Of a stretch of 64,000 bases of DNA, positions 19,165 through 28,097 are shown one piece after another (the first letter of the stretch is position 1; each line of letters starts with the position of its first letter). The notes under the pieces are model-generated. The model was not told the DNA's origin, did not search any database, and was given only the letters and a program-made list of their open reading frames with translations. Source of the stretch: Streptomyces violaceusniger (GTDB lineage: Bacteria; Actinomycetota; Actinomycetes; Streptomycetales; Streptomycetaceae). The stretch is from NCBI GenBank assembly GCA_005405945.1, contig BJHW01000001.1, positions 5,580,001-5,644,000 on the forward strand, given 5' to 3'. The position numbers and the translations under genes were made by a program.

Positions 19165-19324
19165 GAATGTCACCTGTCTCTTCACTGCTCAGCGCTGCTC
19201 GGCAAACGGCAACGGAAGAACGTCGAACGTCACATGCGTCTACGGTCGTACGTTCGTGTTCGTACGGTCGTATGTACGGTCACAAGTGTGCCGCCCGACG
19301 CGGCGGGCGGCACAAACAGCGAGG

Positions 19325-20722
19325 TCAGCGGGTGCCCAGCTCCCAGCGCGGCCCGGACGGGGTGTCCTCGATCACCAGACCCGACTGCTGGAGCTGGTCG
19401 CGGATCGCGTCCGCCGTCGCGTAGTCCTTACGGGCCCGCGCGGCCTGCCGCTGCTCCAGGACCAGCCGGACGAGGGAATCGACCACGCCGTGCAGATCCT
19501 CACCGCGGTCCGAACCGCCCGCCCAGTGCTCAGCGAGCGGATCGAGGCCCAGCACGCCCAGCATGGCCCGCACCTCGGCGAGCCGGGCGACCGCCGCCTC
19601 CTTGTCGTCGGCGGTCAGGGCGGAGTTCCCCTGGCGGACGGTGGTGTGGACGACGGCGAGCGCCTGCGGCACCCCGAGGTCGTCGTCCATCGCCTCGGCG
19701 AAGGCGGGCGGCACCTCGGCCGCGGGCTCCACGCTCCCGGCCTTCTCCACCACGCGCTGGACGAAGCCCTCGATCCGCGCGAACGCCGACTCGGCCTCGC
19801 GCAGGGCCTCCTCGCTGTACTCGATCATCGACCGGTAGTGCGGGGTGCCCAGGTAGTAGCGGAGCACGATCGGACGCCAGCGCTTGACCATCTCGGAGAC
19901 CAGCACCGAGTTGCCGAGCGACTTGCTCATCTTCTCGCCGCTCATGGTCACCCAGGCGTTGTGCGCCCAGTAGGCGGCGAAGTCGTCGCCGAACGCCTTG
20001 GCCTGCGCGATCTCGTTCTCATGGTGCGGGAAGATCAGGTCGACGCCGCCGCCGTGGATGTCGAAGGCGCGCCCCAGGTACTTGTGGGCCATCGCCGAGC
20101 ACTCCAGGTGCCAGCCCGGACGGCCGCGCCCCCACGGGGTCTCCCAACTGGGCTCCCCCGGCTTCGCCGCCTTCCACATGGCGAAGTCGCGCCGGTCGCG
20201 CTTGCCGGTCTCGCCCTCGCCGGAGGGCTGGCGGAGTCCGTCCAGATCCTGGTTGGAGAGCTTCAGATACTCGGGGAACGAGCGCACGTCGAAGTAGACA
20301 TTGCCCTCGGCGGCATACGCATGACCCCGGTCGATCAGCTCCCGCATCATCTCGATCATCTCGGGGACATGACCGGTCGCCCTCGGCTCATAGGTCACGG
20401 GCAGGCAGCCGAGGATGTCGTACGCCTGGTTGAAGGCGCGCTCGTTCTCGTACCCGATCGCCCACCAGGGGCGCTTCTGCTCCGCCGACTTCGCGATGAT
20501 CTTGTCGTCGATGTCCGTGACATTGCGGATGAACGTCACGTCATAGCCGCGGTGGGCGAACCAGCGGCGCATGATGTCGAAGTTCAGCCCCGACCTGATG
20601 TGCCCGATGTGCGGGGCGGCCTGCACGGTCGCGCCACACAGGTAGATCGAGACGCGGCCCGGCCTGAGCGGGGTGAAGTCACGGATCTGCCGGGCGCTGG
20701 TGTCGTACAGGCGAATAGTCAC
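19325..20722 (-). CDS. cysS: Cysteinyl-tRNA synthetase
   Basis: 465 residues, class I synthetase. The HIGH motif appears in PHIGHIRSG (about 37-45) and KMSKS in SGEKMSKSLGN. Zn ligands include LYLCGATV-type Cys (IYLCGAT), CSAMAH and HHENE. The length and anticodon-binding C terminus distinguish it from the shorter paralogue MshC. It charges tRNA-Cys in the cytoplasm. It lies between ispF and rlmB on the same strand. Confidence 0.97.
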   Translation of the reverse strand: MTIRLYDTSARQIRDFTPLRPGRVSIYLCGATVQAAPHIGHIRSGLNFDIMRRWFAHRGYDVTFIRNVTDIDDKIIAKSAEQKRPWWAIGYENERAFNQAYDILGCLPVTYEPRATGHVPEMIEMMRELIDRGHAYAAEGNVYFDVRSFPEYLKLSNQDLDGLRQPSGEGETGKRDRRDFAMWKAAKPGEPSWETPWGRGRPGWHLECSAMAHKYLGRAFDIHGGGVDLIFPHHENEIAQAKAFGDDFAAYWAHNAWVTMSGEKMSKSLGNSVLVSEMVKRWRPIVLRYYLGTPHYRSMIEYSEEALREAESAFARIEGFVQRVVEKAGSVEPAAEVPPAFAEAMDDDLGVPQALAVVHTTVRQGNSALTADDKEAAVARLAEVRAMLGVLGLDPLAEHWAGGSDRGEDLHGVVDSLVRLVLEQRQAARARKDYATADAIRDQLQQSGLVIEDTPSGPRWELGTR

Positions 20723-20861
20723 GCGTCAAGGGTAGTGGGAAGTGAACGGTGCCCCGTGCGCCTTCCACCACGGGGACACAGAAGCGTGACACTCGGGACG
20801 CGGGTGACACTCCGGACGCACCCGCGCGCCCCCGGACCGCGGGAACGCCGACGCCACCGCC

Positions 20862-20901
20862 GGAGCACCGGAGCACCGGAGCACCGGAGCACCGGAGCAC
20901 C
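20862..20901. repeat. 8-bp tandem repeat, five copies of ggagcacc
   Basis: Five exact consecutive units in the cysS-ispF gap. Too short for a protein, and no palindrome; a simple-sequence repeat. Confidence 0.85.
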
Positions 20902-20955
20902 GAGGCCACCACACGGAGCACCCGCGCGCCCCGCGCGGACCACCGGTCGCCCCCC

Positions 20956-21447
20956 CTACCGCCGGAACACCAGCGCCGTCGCGATCGCCGCGAGCCCCTC
21001 GGCGCGGCCGGTCAGGCCCAGCCCGTCCGTGGTGGTACCGGACACCGAGACGGGGGCGCCCACGGCCGCCGTCAGCGCCTTCGTCGCCTCGTCGCGCCGT
21101 TTGCCGATCTTCGGACGTACGCCGATCACCTGGATCGCCACATTGCCGATCTCGAACCCCGCGTCCCGGACGATCCGGGCCGCCTCGGCGAGCAGCGTGG
21201 TGCCGGCCGCGCCGGACCACTCGGGGCGGTCGGTGCCGAAGTGGGCGCCGAGATCGCCGAGCCCGGCGGCGGAGAACAGCGCGTCACAGGCGGCGTGCGC
21301 GGCCACATCCCCGTCGGAGTGCCCGGCGAGTCCGTACTCCTCGCCCTCCCACAGCAGCCCGGCGCACCACAGCTCACGGCCCTTCTCGAAGGCGTGCACA
21401 TCCGTGCCGATGCCCACCAGGGGGAGCATCGCCGCGTCAGAAGCCAT
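20956..21447 (-). CDS. ispF: 2-C-methyl-D-erythritol 2,4-cyclodiphosphate synthase
   Basis: 163 residues. The metal site is GIGTDVHAF (Asp, His), followed by AGHSDGDVAAHAACDAL and GDLGAHFGTD, all diagnostic of IspF. It makes the cyclic diphosphate in the MEP isoprenoid pathway. Its start overlaps the ispD stop by 11 bases, so the two sequential-pathway genes are coupled. Confidence 0.96.
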   Translation of the reverse strand: MASDAAMLPLVGIGTDVHAFEKGRELWCAGLLWEGEEYGLAGHSDGDVAAHAACDALFSAAGLGDLGAHFGTDRPEWSGAAGTTLLAEAARIVRDAGFEIGNVAIQVIGVRPKIGKRRDEATKALTAAVGAPVSVSGTTTDGLGLTGRAEGLAAIATALVFRR

Positions 21448-22231
21448 CGTTCGCCCTCCTGCGGGCCAGGACCGCCTCGGCCAGCACCAGGTCCAGCGGC
21501 CGGGTCACCTTGAACGCCTCCTCGTGGCCGGGGACGACCACGACCTCCACGCCGAGCCGCTCCACCATGCCCGCGTCGTCCGTGGCGCCCTCGCCCTCCA
21601 GGGCGATCTTCTCGTGGGCGGCCAGGAGCGTGGCGCGGTCGAAGCCCTGCGGGGTCTGGACGGCGCGCAGCAGGGCGCGCTCGGGAGTGCCGACCACCGG
21701 CTCGGGCTCCCCGGCCCGCTCGCCGGTGCGCGGCTCGACCTGCTTCACGGTGTCGGCCAGCGGCAGCGCCGGGACGACGGCGGGCGCCCCGTCCCGTACG
21801 GCGGCGGCGACCGCGTCCACCGTGTCCACGGGCACCAGCGGGCGCGCCGCGTCGTGCACCAGCACGGTGGTGACGGTCTCGGGGACGGCGGCCAGCCCCT
21901 TGCGCACCGACTCCTGGCGGGTCTCGCCGCCGGGCACGACGACCACCTCGGTGGTGTCGCCCAGACTGCCGCTCAGCGGATACGCGTCCAGCAGCCGCCG
22001 CACCTCGTCGGCGCCGTCCGGCGGGGCGACCACGACGACGAGGGAGACGGAGCGGGATCCGGCCATCGCCCGTACGGCGTGGACGAGCATGGGCGTGCCG
22101 CTCAGCGGGCGCAGCGCCTTGGGGGCGCCCGGGCCCAGCCGCACTCCGCGGCCCGCGGCGGGGATCACGGCGGCGGTGCGGACGGTTCGCCCGGACGCGC
22201 CGGAGCCGCCGTGATCCGGTGTTGCGGACAT
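21437..22231 (-). CDS. ispD: 2-C-methyl-D-erythritol 4-phosphate cytidylyltransferase
   Basis: 264 residues from ATG 22231. The nucleotide loop is IPAAGRGVRLGPGAPKAL, followed by VLVHDAARPLV and AVQTPQGFDR, typical of IspD. It activates MEP with CTP in isoprenoid synthesis. An ORF running further upstream is an artefact of GC-rich DNA. Coupled to ispF. Confidence 0.95.
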   Translation of the reverse strand: MSATPDHGGSGASGRTVRTAAVIPAAGRGVRLGPGAPKALRPLSGTPMLVHAVRAMAGSRSVSLVVVVAPPDGADEVRRLLDAYPLSGSLGDTTEVVVVPGGETRQESVRKGLAAVPETVTTVLVHDAARPLVPVDTVDAVAAAVRDGAPAVVPALPLADTVKQVEPRTGERAGEPEPVVGTPERALLRAVQTPQGFDRATLLAAHEKIALEGEGATDDAGMVERLGVEVVVVPGHEEAFKVTRPLDLVLAEAVLARRRANDGF

Positions 22232-22572
22232 TGAGTTGGCGTTCAGGTTTGCTTCCTCAGCCGAAATGGGTATGGCCACAGCGTGCCGGGCGCGATGCCC
22301 CGACCGGCCCCTTCCGTGACGACTGGTCGAGCCAGCTGCCCGGGCCCGGCACACCTGACACCGCGCACCGTGCGCGCGGTGGCGCATCGGCACCAGGTGC
22401 GGTGGACCGGGGGCTCGGAAGATCGCTCGGGGGATCAGCGAGATCGCTCAGATCAGCTGGATCGCTCGGGGGATCAACGACGTCCGGCACGTACGCATGC
22501 CGCAGCGCCCGGCGACAGACGATTTAGCGGGAATTCACGTCTGAGTCACTCGGGCACCACGGCATTGATGTG
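22232..22572. other. Intergenic region between ispD and carD
   Basis: No gene supported. Two direct copies of gatcgctcgggggatca (22421-22437 and 22460-22476) with related sequence between them may be regulatory for ispD, which starts at its left edge. Confidence 0.5.
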
Positions 22573-23055
22573 TCAGGACGCGAGAACCTCGTCGAGCAGG
22601 GCCTCGGCCTTGTCCTCGTTGGTGCTCTCGGCGAGGGCGAGCTCGCTCACCAGGATCTGGCGGGCCTTGGCGAGCATGCGCTTCTCACCGGCGGAGAGTC
22701 CGCGCTCACGCTCTCGGCGCCACAGGTCACGCACGACCTCGGCAACCTTGATCACATCGCCGGAGGCGAGCTTCTCGAGATTTGCCTTGTAGCGACGGGA
22801 CCAGTTCGTCGGCTCTTCGGCATACGGTGCGCGCAGCACCTCGAAGACCCGATCCAGCCCGTCCTGGCCGACCACATCACGCACACCGACGAACTCCGCA
22901 TTGTCCGCCGGCACACGAACCGTCAGGTCACCCTGAGCGACCTTCAGCACCAAGTAGGTCTTGTCCACGCCTTTGATCTGACGAGTTTCGATGGCCTCGA
23001 TCAGCGCGGCCCCGTGATGGGGATAGACCACGGTGTCGCCAACCTTGAACGTCAT
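22573..23055 (-). CDS. carD: CarD-family RNA polymerase-binding regulator
   Basis: 160 residues, full length. An N-terminal Tudor-like RNAP-interaction domain (FKVGDTVVYPHHGAALIEAI) precedes a helical DNA-binding half with WSRRYKANLEKL, RDLWRRERERGLSAGEK and KARQILVSELALA. CarD binds the beta subunit and stabilises open complexes at housekeeping and rRNA promoters. It is upstream of and in line with ispD-ispF-cysS-rlmB, but 341 bases separate it from ispD. Confidence 0.96.
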   Translation of the reverse strand: MTFKVGDTVVYPHHGAALIEAIETRQIKGVDKTYLVLKVAQGDLTVRVPADNAEFVGVRDVVGQDGLDRVFEVLRAPYAEEPTNWSRRYKANLEKLASGDVIKVAEVVRDLWRRERERGLSAGEKRMLAKARQILVSELALAESTNEDKAEALLDEVLAS

Positions 23056-23352
23056 GTGACAGGTACCCCTTCCGTGGCTATCCAGGGTAACACGGGAACG
23101 CCTTCTTCTGAATGGCGTTTTCGCAGGTCAGGGCATATCTCGGGGCTTGACAAGTGCGGCAGGGACGTGCTGCACGGAGCCTACGGAACCGGGTATTCGC
23201 AGGTGGGAGCGGCTGTCCGGGCACCCCGAAACCCACCCGTTACGCGCCAGAAGAAGCCCGGACGAGTGGCCGTACGTCCCGTTTTGCCGGAGTCCAGTCG
23301 ATGGACTTCCGCTACTCCGTTCGGATCAGGAGCGACGGATCCGGCCCCGATT

Positions 23353-23410
23353 CGCGAATTGATCACAGAGTTGATCACGCACAGCGGATCATCTCTGTGA
23401 TCAATTCGCG
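23353..23410. repeat. Perfect 18-bp inverted repeat with internal ttgatcac motif
   Basis: Arms cgcgaattgatcacagag (23353-23370) and its exact complement (23393-23410) flank 22 bases that hold another ttgatcac copy (23371-23378). It lies about 300 bases upstream of carD and 270 upstream of the lipoprotein gene, in the roughly 620-base divergent region 23,056-23,676. The low GC for this genome and lack of a gene just before it argue for a protein-binding site rather than a terminator. Confidence 0.7.
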
Positions 23411-23676
23411 GACATGCATGGATTCCTTACCGATAATCTCCCGCGCGACCGGTCGAGCCGATATTCGGGACTTCGGGACGGCGCCGTACGGACCGCGTAA
23501 CGCACGCCGTAACCGCGCCGGAACCGCGCCCGCACCGCGCCCGAACCGCCGGCGTGCGGGCGTGCCGCCCCGGGGCCGATCGCCTTGGGGCGGGTCGGGT
23601 GCGGCTCGAAGAGGGCGGATCGGTAATCTAAGCGGGCTGATCCAACCTTTACCTCGTCCTAGGAGATGCCGCCGCC

Positions 23677-24384
23677 GTGAGCAGCAGCCTTCGACGCGGC
23701 GCCCTCGCCGCAGCCGCCATCGTGGTCTCGGTCGCCCCGCTCTCCGCCTGCGGAGCCGGGAACGACGCGCAGACGCTGGGGGTCAAGCCCGACAACGCCG
23801 CGACGTCCGTCGGGGACATCAAGATCCAGAACGCCACCGTGGTGACCCAGCCGGACCGCACGGCCGAGGGCCCGGCCGTCGTCACCGGCCGGATCTTCAA
23901 CAACGGCAAGAACGACCAGACCGTCAAGGCCATCACCCTCCCCGGCACCAGCGCCCAGGTGAAGCTCTCCCCGGCCAAGGGCAAGGGCCCGGTCGTGGTC
24001 CCGCACGGCGGCTCGGTGGCCTTCGGCGGCGAGGGCAACGCCTCCGCCGTCATCAGCAACGGGCGCGAGGCCGCCCAGGACGGCAACGCGCAGCGGGTCG
24101 TCTTCGACCTCAGCTCGACCGGCAACGTCCCGATCACCGCGTTCGTGGTCCCGGCGAAGAGCTACTTCAAGGGCTGGGGCCCGTCCGAGCTGCCGACCGC
24201 CAAGCCGTCGGGCTCGGCGACGCCCAGCGGCAAGCCGAGCGGTACGCCCACCGGCACCGCCACCGGTAAGCCCAGCGGCACTCCGACCGGCACGGCGAGC
24301 GGCCAGCCCGGCGGCGAGGAGAGCAGCGGCACCCCGAACGGCATCGCCTCCGGCGAGCCCACCCCGAACGGCGGCGGTCACTGA
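23677..24384 (+). CDS. Cell-surface lipoprotein with low-complexity tail
   Basis: 235 residues from GTG 23677. A lipoprotein signal with lipobox LSAC (Cys 25) predicts lipid anchoring outside the membrane. Residues 35-165 form a beta-rich domain (KIQNATVVTQP, VTGRIFNNGKNDQTV, ITLPGTSAQVKL) resembling copper-chaperone-like or DUF461-type folds but without clear metal-binding His/Met. The last 60 residues are a Ser/Gly/Thr/Pro repeat (KPSGTPTGTA-type), probably a wall spacer. A 21-bp hairpin follows. Confidence 0.8.
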   Translation: MSSSLRRGALAAAAIVVSVAPLSACGAGNDAQTLGVKPDNAATSVGDIKIQNATVVTQPDRTAEGPAVVTGRIFNNGKNDQTVKAITLPGTSAQVKLSPAKGKGPVVVPHGGSVAFGGEGNASAVISNGREAAQDGNAQRVVFDLSSTGNVPITAFVVPAKSYFKGWGPSELPTAKPSGSATPSGKPSGTPTGTATGKPSGTPTGTASGQPGGEESSGTPNGIASGEPTPNGGGH

Positions 24385-24409
24385 GACGGTCACTGAGACC
24401 CGCACAAGC

Positions 24410-24455
24410 ATGCGCGAGGGCGGCCCTGGACCTCTCCAGGGCCGCCCTCGCGCAT
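24410..24455. terminator. Bidirectional terminator between lipoprotein and phoP
   Basis: Perfect 21-base arms (atgcgcgagggcggccctgga and complement) with a 4-base loop, between two convergent genes. Confidence 0.85.
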
Positions 24456-24493
24456 GAGCCGGTTGCCTTGCTACGGCTCGTCTGAGCCGGTGG

Positions 24494-24563
24494 TTTACGG
24501 CTCGAACTTGTACCCCAGACCCCGCACCGTCACCAAGTACCGAGGCGCGCCCGGATCGGGCTC
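24494..24563. repeat. Duplicated 70-bp copy of the phoP 3' end
   Basis: This stretch matches 24671-24740, the last codons and stop of phoP, in the same orientation with a single base difference. It lies 177 bases downstream of the gene. It would encode the PhoP terminal segment (VRGLGYKFEP-type) but has no upstream coding region, so it is a relic or a partial tandem duplication. Confidence 0.9.
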
Positions 24564-24671
24564 AAGCCCCCTCCCCCGTGCGCCCCTCGCACCGCTCGGC
24601 CCTAGCGGGCCTCACCGGCTTCGGGACGCCGTGCCGGACTCCGTCCGGCGGTCCGGGGCCCAGGCCCGGCT

Positions 24672-25351
24672 TTACGGCTCGAACTTGTACCCCAGACCCC
24701 GCACCGTGACCAAGTACCGAGGCGCGCCCGGATCGGGCTCGATCTTGGCCCGGAGGCGCTTGACGTGGACGTCGAGGGTCTTGGTGTCGCCCACGTAGTC
24801 CGCGCCCCAGACGCGGTCGATCAGCTGCATACGGGTCAGCACCCGGCCCGCGTTGCGGAGCAGCATCTCCAGCAGGTCGAACTCCTTCAGCGGGAGGTCC
24901 ACCTTGCCGCCGCCGACCGTGACCACGTGCCGGTCGACGTCCATCCGGACCGGCCCGGCCTCCAGGGCGGCCGGGGTGACCTCCTCCGGCTCGCCGCGGC
25001 GGCGCAGCACGGCTCTGATCCGGGCGACCAGCTCGCGCGAGGAGAAGGGCTTGGTCACGTAGTCGTCGGCGCCTATTTCCAGCCCGACCACCTTGTCGAT
25101 CTCGCTGTCCTTGGCGGTCACCATGATCACCGGGACATTGGACCGGCCGCGCAGCTGGCGGCAGACCTCCGTACCGGGCAGGCCCGGCAGCATCAGGTCG
25201 AGCAGCACCAGGTCGGCGCCGTTCCGCTCGAACTCATCGAGGCCCTCGGGCCCGTAGTCGCGATGGCGACCTCGAATCCCTCCTTGCGAAGCATGTACGA
25301 CAGCGCGTCGCTGAACGATTCCTCGTCCTCGACGACCAGAACTCGGGTCAC
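24672..25351 (-). CDS. phoP: Response regulator PhoP, frameshifted in this sequence
   Basis: OmpR-type regulator of phosphate starvation. The GTG at 25351 (GGAGG upstream) opens the receiver VTRVLVVEDEESFSDALSYM; the phospho-acceptor region LVLLDLMLPGLPG and the winged helix (RYLVTVRGLGYKFEP) are in the neighbouring frame. One missing base near 25247-25253 joins them; corrected length is 226 residues, the family norm. In Streptomyces PhoP binds PHO boxes and also links phosphate to antibiotic control. Its start overlaps the phoR stop by four bases. Confidence 0.93.
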
Positions 25352-26643
25352 GGAAGGACCTCCGGGGCAGAGAGTGGTTCATTGGTGAAGGTCTCGTACG
25401 GCCGGCCGTGGTCCTCGCCATCGAGGTCTCCGGTGTCGTACGACTCGCTCGATTCGCCCGTCCGGCTCCGCGAGCGGTCCCGGTCCCGCGCCGCACCGGC
25501 TTCCGGGAGTCTCAGGGTGAAGGTGGAGCCCTGTCCCTCGGCGCTCCACACGGTGACCTCCCCGCCGTGCGAGGCGGCCACATGCTTGACGATGGCGAGC
25601 CCGAGCCCGGTCCCGCCGGTCTGCCGCGAGCGGGCCGGGTCGACCCGGTAGAAGCGCTCGAAGATCCGCTCGCGGTCCTTCTCGGAGATGCCTATGCCCT
25701 GGTCGGTCACGGCGATCTCGATCAGGTCCCCGCCGGTCGCGGGGATGCGGCGGGCGGCGATGCCGACGCGGGTGCGGGCCGGGCTGTAGTTGACCGCGTT
25801 CTCGACGAGATTGCCGAGCGCGGCGGCCAGCTGGCCGCGGTTGCCCCAGACGTGCAGATCGGCGGTGCCGCCCGTGGCCATCGTGATCTGTTTGGTGCCC
25901 GCCTGGTGGCGGCACCGGTCGATGGCCTCGGCGACGAGCTCGTCCACCCGGACCGGCTCGGCGTCCTCCAGCGGGTCGTCGTTCTGCACCCGGGAGAGGT
26001 CGATGAGCTCCTGGACCAGGCTGGTCAGGCGGGTGGCCTCGACCTGCATCCGCCCGGCGAAGCGGGTGACCGCCTCGGGGTCGTCGGACGCGTCCATCAC
26101 GGCCTCGGACAGCAGGGACAGCGCACCGACCGGGGTCTTGAGCTCATGGCTGACGTTGGCGACGAAGTCGCGTCGTACGGCCTCGATCCGGCGTGCCTCG
26201 GTGAGGTCCTCCACGAGCAGCAGGACCAGCCGGGAGCCGAGCGGGGCCACTCTGGCGGAGACCGCGAGCGCGTCGCCGCCCCGGCCGGTGCCGCGGCGCG
26301 GCAGATCGAGCTCGATCTGCCGGATCTCGCCGTCCCGCCGGGTGTCACGGGCCATCGCCAGCATCGGCTCGACGGCCAGCTTGCCGCCGCGCACCAGGCC
26401 CAGCGCGTACGCGGCCGAGCTCGCCTTGACGACGGCGTCCGCTTCGTCGAGGACGACGGCCGAGGAACGCAGTACCGACAGCACTGTGTCCACGCCGGGC
26501 GGCAGCACGGCGTCGGTATGCAGCGAGGAGCGCGTAGGCTTCGCCTGTTCACGCTCGCTCCAGCGGAACGCCAGCATGGCGATGACGCCGGTGCACAACC
26601 CGGCGAGCGCCGCCACTGCGGCGATCGCCGCGTTCACGTTCAT
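25348..26643 (-). CDS. phoR: Phosphate sensor histidine kinase PhoR (SenX3-like)
   Basis: 431 residues. One N-terminal membrane helix (AAIAAVAALAGLCTGVIAML), a PAS-like region, H-box VSHELKTPVG with the phospho-accepting His, N-box LGNLVENAVNYSP, and G boxes DQGIGIS and GGTGLGLAIVKH. A hydrophilic Arg/Ser-rich tail closes it. With PhoP it forms the phosphate two-component system. The upstream intergenic region shared with divergent phoU carries PHO-like repeats, implying autoregulation. Confidence 0.95.
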   Translation of the reverse strand: MNVNAAIAAVAALAGLCTGVIAMLAFRWSEREQAKPTRSSLHTDAVLPPGVDTVLSVLRSSAVVLDEADAVVKASSAAYALGLVRGGKLAVEPMLAMARDTRRDGEIRQIELDLPRRGTGRGGDALAVSARVAPLGSRLVLLLVEDLTEARRIEAVRRDFVANVSHELKTPVGALSLLSEAVMDASDDPEAVTRFAGRMQVEATRLTSLVQELIDLSRVQNDDPLEDAEPVRVDELVAEAIDRCRHQAGTKQITMATGGTADLHVWGNRGQLAAALGNLVENAVNYSPARTRVGIAARRIPATGGDLIEIAVTDQGIGISEKDRERIFERFYRVDPARSRQTGGTGLGLAIVKHVAASHGGEVTVWSAEGQGSTFTLRLPEAGAARDRDRSRSRTGESSESYDTGDLDGEDHGRPYETFTNEPLSAPEVLP

Positions 26644-26705
26644 GCGTCCAGGTTATGCGGGCGGCGAGACCCCTCCACAGCCCCGTGACGATCCCCTCGG
26701 TCAGA

Positions 26706-26812
26706 CGTTGCCGAGAGTTCACCGGGGAGTCGGTATCGGTTCACTCCGGACGTTTCGTCGAGCGGGTGTCACACGGGGTGGCCGGGGCCGCGTTGCCGAG
26801 AGTTCACCTGGG
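26706..26812. promoter_or_regulatory. PHO-box-like direct repeats between phoR and phoU
   Basis: GTTCAC occurs at 26717, 26739 and 26802. The first two are exactly 22 bases apart, two 11-base units, as in Streptomyces PHO boxes. The 18-mer cgttgccgagagttcacc occurs twice (26706-26723, 26791-26808). The placement between phoR and phoU fits PhoP control in both directions. Confidence 0.7.
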
Positions 26813-26964
26813 GCTCAGGTGTGATTAACGCCCGATGCCGGAAGCGGACGCGTTTCGGCCGGAGCGTGGAAGTGTGGGGCCCCGGGGCAAGAGCCACGGA
26901 GAACTGCCAGAAATCTGTCAGAGCCTGTCAAAGATCGTCACCAGAGTCGTGAAAGAGGTCAGTG

Positions 26965-27642
26965 ATGCGGGACGCGTACCACGAGGAGCTTGATTCGATC
27001 GGGGACGGCCTGGTCGATATGGCCCGGCTCGTCGGTTCGGCCATCGGCCGTGCCACCACTGCCATTCTCGACGCGGACCTCAAGCTCGCCGAGAGCGTCA
27101 TCGCCGCCGATGAGAAGGTCGATGATCTGCAGCGGGACCTGGAGGGACGGGCGATAGCCCTGCTCGCCCGGCAACAGCCGGTCGCCACCGATCTGCGGAT
27201 CGTGGTGACCAGCCTCCGGATGAGCGCCGACCTGGAACGCTCCGGCGACCTCGCGCAGCACGTCGCCAAGCTGGCCCGGCTCCGCTTCCCGGGTACGGCC
27301 GTGCCGCACGACCTGCACGCCACGATCCTGGAGATGGGCCAGCTCGCCCAGCGGCTGATGGCGAAGGCCGCCGAGGTCATCATCACCAAGGACGTCGACC
27401 TCGCGCTCCAGCTGGAGCAGGACGACGACGCGATGGACCTGCTGCACCGCACCCTCTTCCAGCACCTGATGGACGACCGCTGGAAGCACGGCATCGAGAC
27501 GGCCGTGGATGTCACGCTGCTGGGCCGCTACTACGAGCGGTTCGCGGACCACGCGGTCTCGGTCGCCAAGCGCGTGGTCTACCTGGTCACCGGTGAGCAC
27601 GCCGACGAGATGTCCCCGCAGGAGGACGTCGAAGGGGCGTGA
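26965..27642 (+). CDS. phoU: Phosphate-signalling protein PhoU
   Basis: 225 residues, two three-helix PhoU repeats; RMSADLERSGDLAQH and YYERFADHAVSVAKRV carry the conserved E/DxxD-type metal motifs. ATG 26965 is preferred over the adjacent GTG, with AGAGG upstream. PhoU restrains PhoR kinase activity when phosphate is plentiful. It is divergent from phoRP, with PHO-like sites between. Confidence 0.95.
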   Translation: MRDAYHEELDSIGDGLVDMARLVGSAIGRATTAILDADLKLAESVIAADEKVDDLQRDLEGRAIALLARQQPVATDLRIVVTSLRMSADLERSGDLAQHVAKLARLRFPGTAVPHDLHATILEMGQLAQRLMAKAAEVIITKDVDLALQLEQDDDAMDLLHRTLFQHLMDDRWKHGIETAVDVTLLGRYYERFADHAVSVAKRVVYLVTGEHADEMSPQEDVEGA

Positions 27643-27824
27643 CCGTCGAGGGCGCGTGAGCGGTGACGGAGGCGTGAGCGGCGATGAGGGGCGTGAGCGG
27701 CTACGCGATGTGAGCGTCTGCGGCGGTGTGCTTCGAAGCGCCGTCGACGCGCCCCTGCGCTCGGTCGCCGGGTCGTCGGCACCATGAGCAGCAGGTGACG
27801 TGACCCCTCCCGAGGAGGAGACGC

Positions 27825-27950
27825 ATGGCGGACCTCTCCAAGCCCGAACCCGCTCCGACCCACCCCGTCGGCGCATGCGGCTGCGGCTCGGGCTGCGGCT
27901 GCGGCTGTCAGTCCGGCGGCCCGTGCCAGTGCGGCGGCAACTGCGGCTGA
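27825..27950 (+). CDS. 41-residue cysteine-rich, metallothionein-like peptide
   Basis: ATG 27825 has a strong GAGGAGGAG site. The first 16 residues are Pro-rich; residues 18-40 hold eight Cys in CxC and CxxxC spacings (GACGCGSGCGCGCQ, then PCQCGGNCG). Such density suggests metal binding (Zn, Cu) like bacterial metallothioneins or small Cys-rich tails. It is followed by a perfect hairpin terminator. It lies 183 bases after phoU and may be independent. Expression is not certain, but the ribosome site, codon use and terminator argue that it is a gene. Confidence 0.7.
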   Translation: MADLSKPEPAPTHPVGACGCGSGCGCGCQSGGPCQCGGNCG

Positions 27951-27987
27951 CCGGCGCGACCCGTTCGAACGCTACGACCCGTATCGC

Positions 27988-28024
27988 AGAGGGCCCGGGA
28001 CCGGTGACCGGTCCCGGGCCCTCT
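27988..28024 (+). terminator. Terminator after the cysteine-rich peptide gene
   Basis: Perfect 18-base arms (agagggcccgggaccggt and complement) around one base, 37 bases after the stop. Confidence 0.85.
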
Positions 28025-28097
28025 CGCGTCGGCCACGGTGTCGTCGGCACGTCCCGCCCGAGGTGCGGTCGGCGCCGGAAGCGGCGAGCCTGGACCT

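Noticed and set aside
19325..20722. MshC (mycothiol ligase) as third mycothiol gene
   Set aside because: Length, KMSKS context and full anticodon-binding domain fit cysteinyl-tRNA synthetase better.
20862..20901. Possible CRISPR-like repeat
   Set aside because: Eight-base simple repeat without spacers; no cas genes or other CRISPR array anywhere in the window.
18476..22234. A 1,252-codon open frame on the plus strand opposite rlmB, cysS, ispF and ispD
   Set aside because: It is an antisense shadow of four clearly identified genes; low-complexity translation and no domains. High GC makes long antisense frames common.
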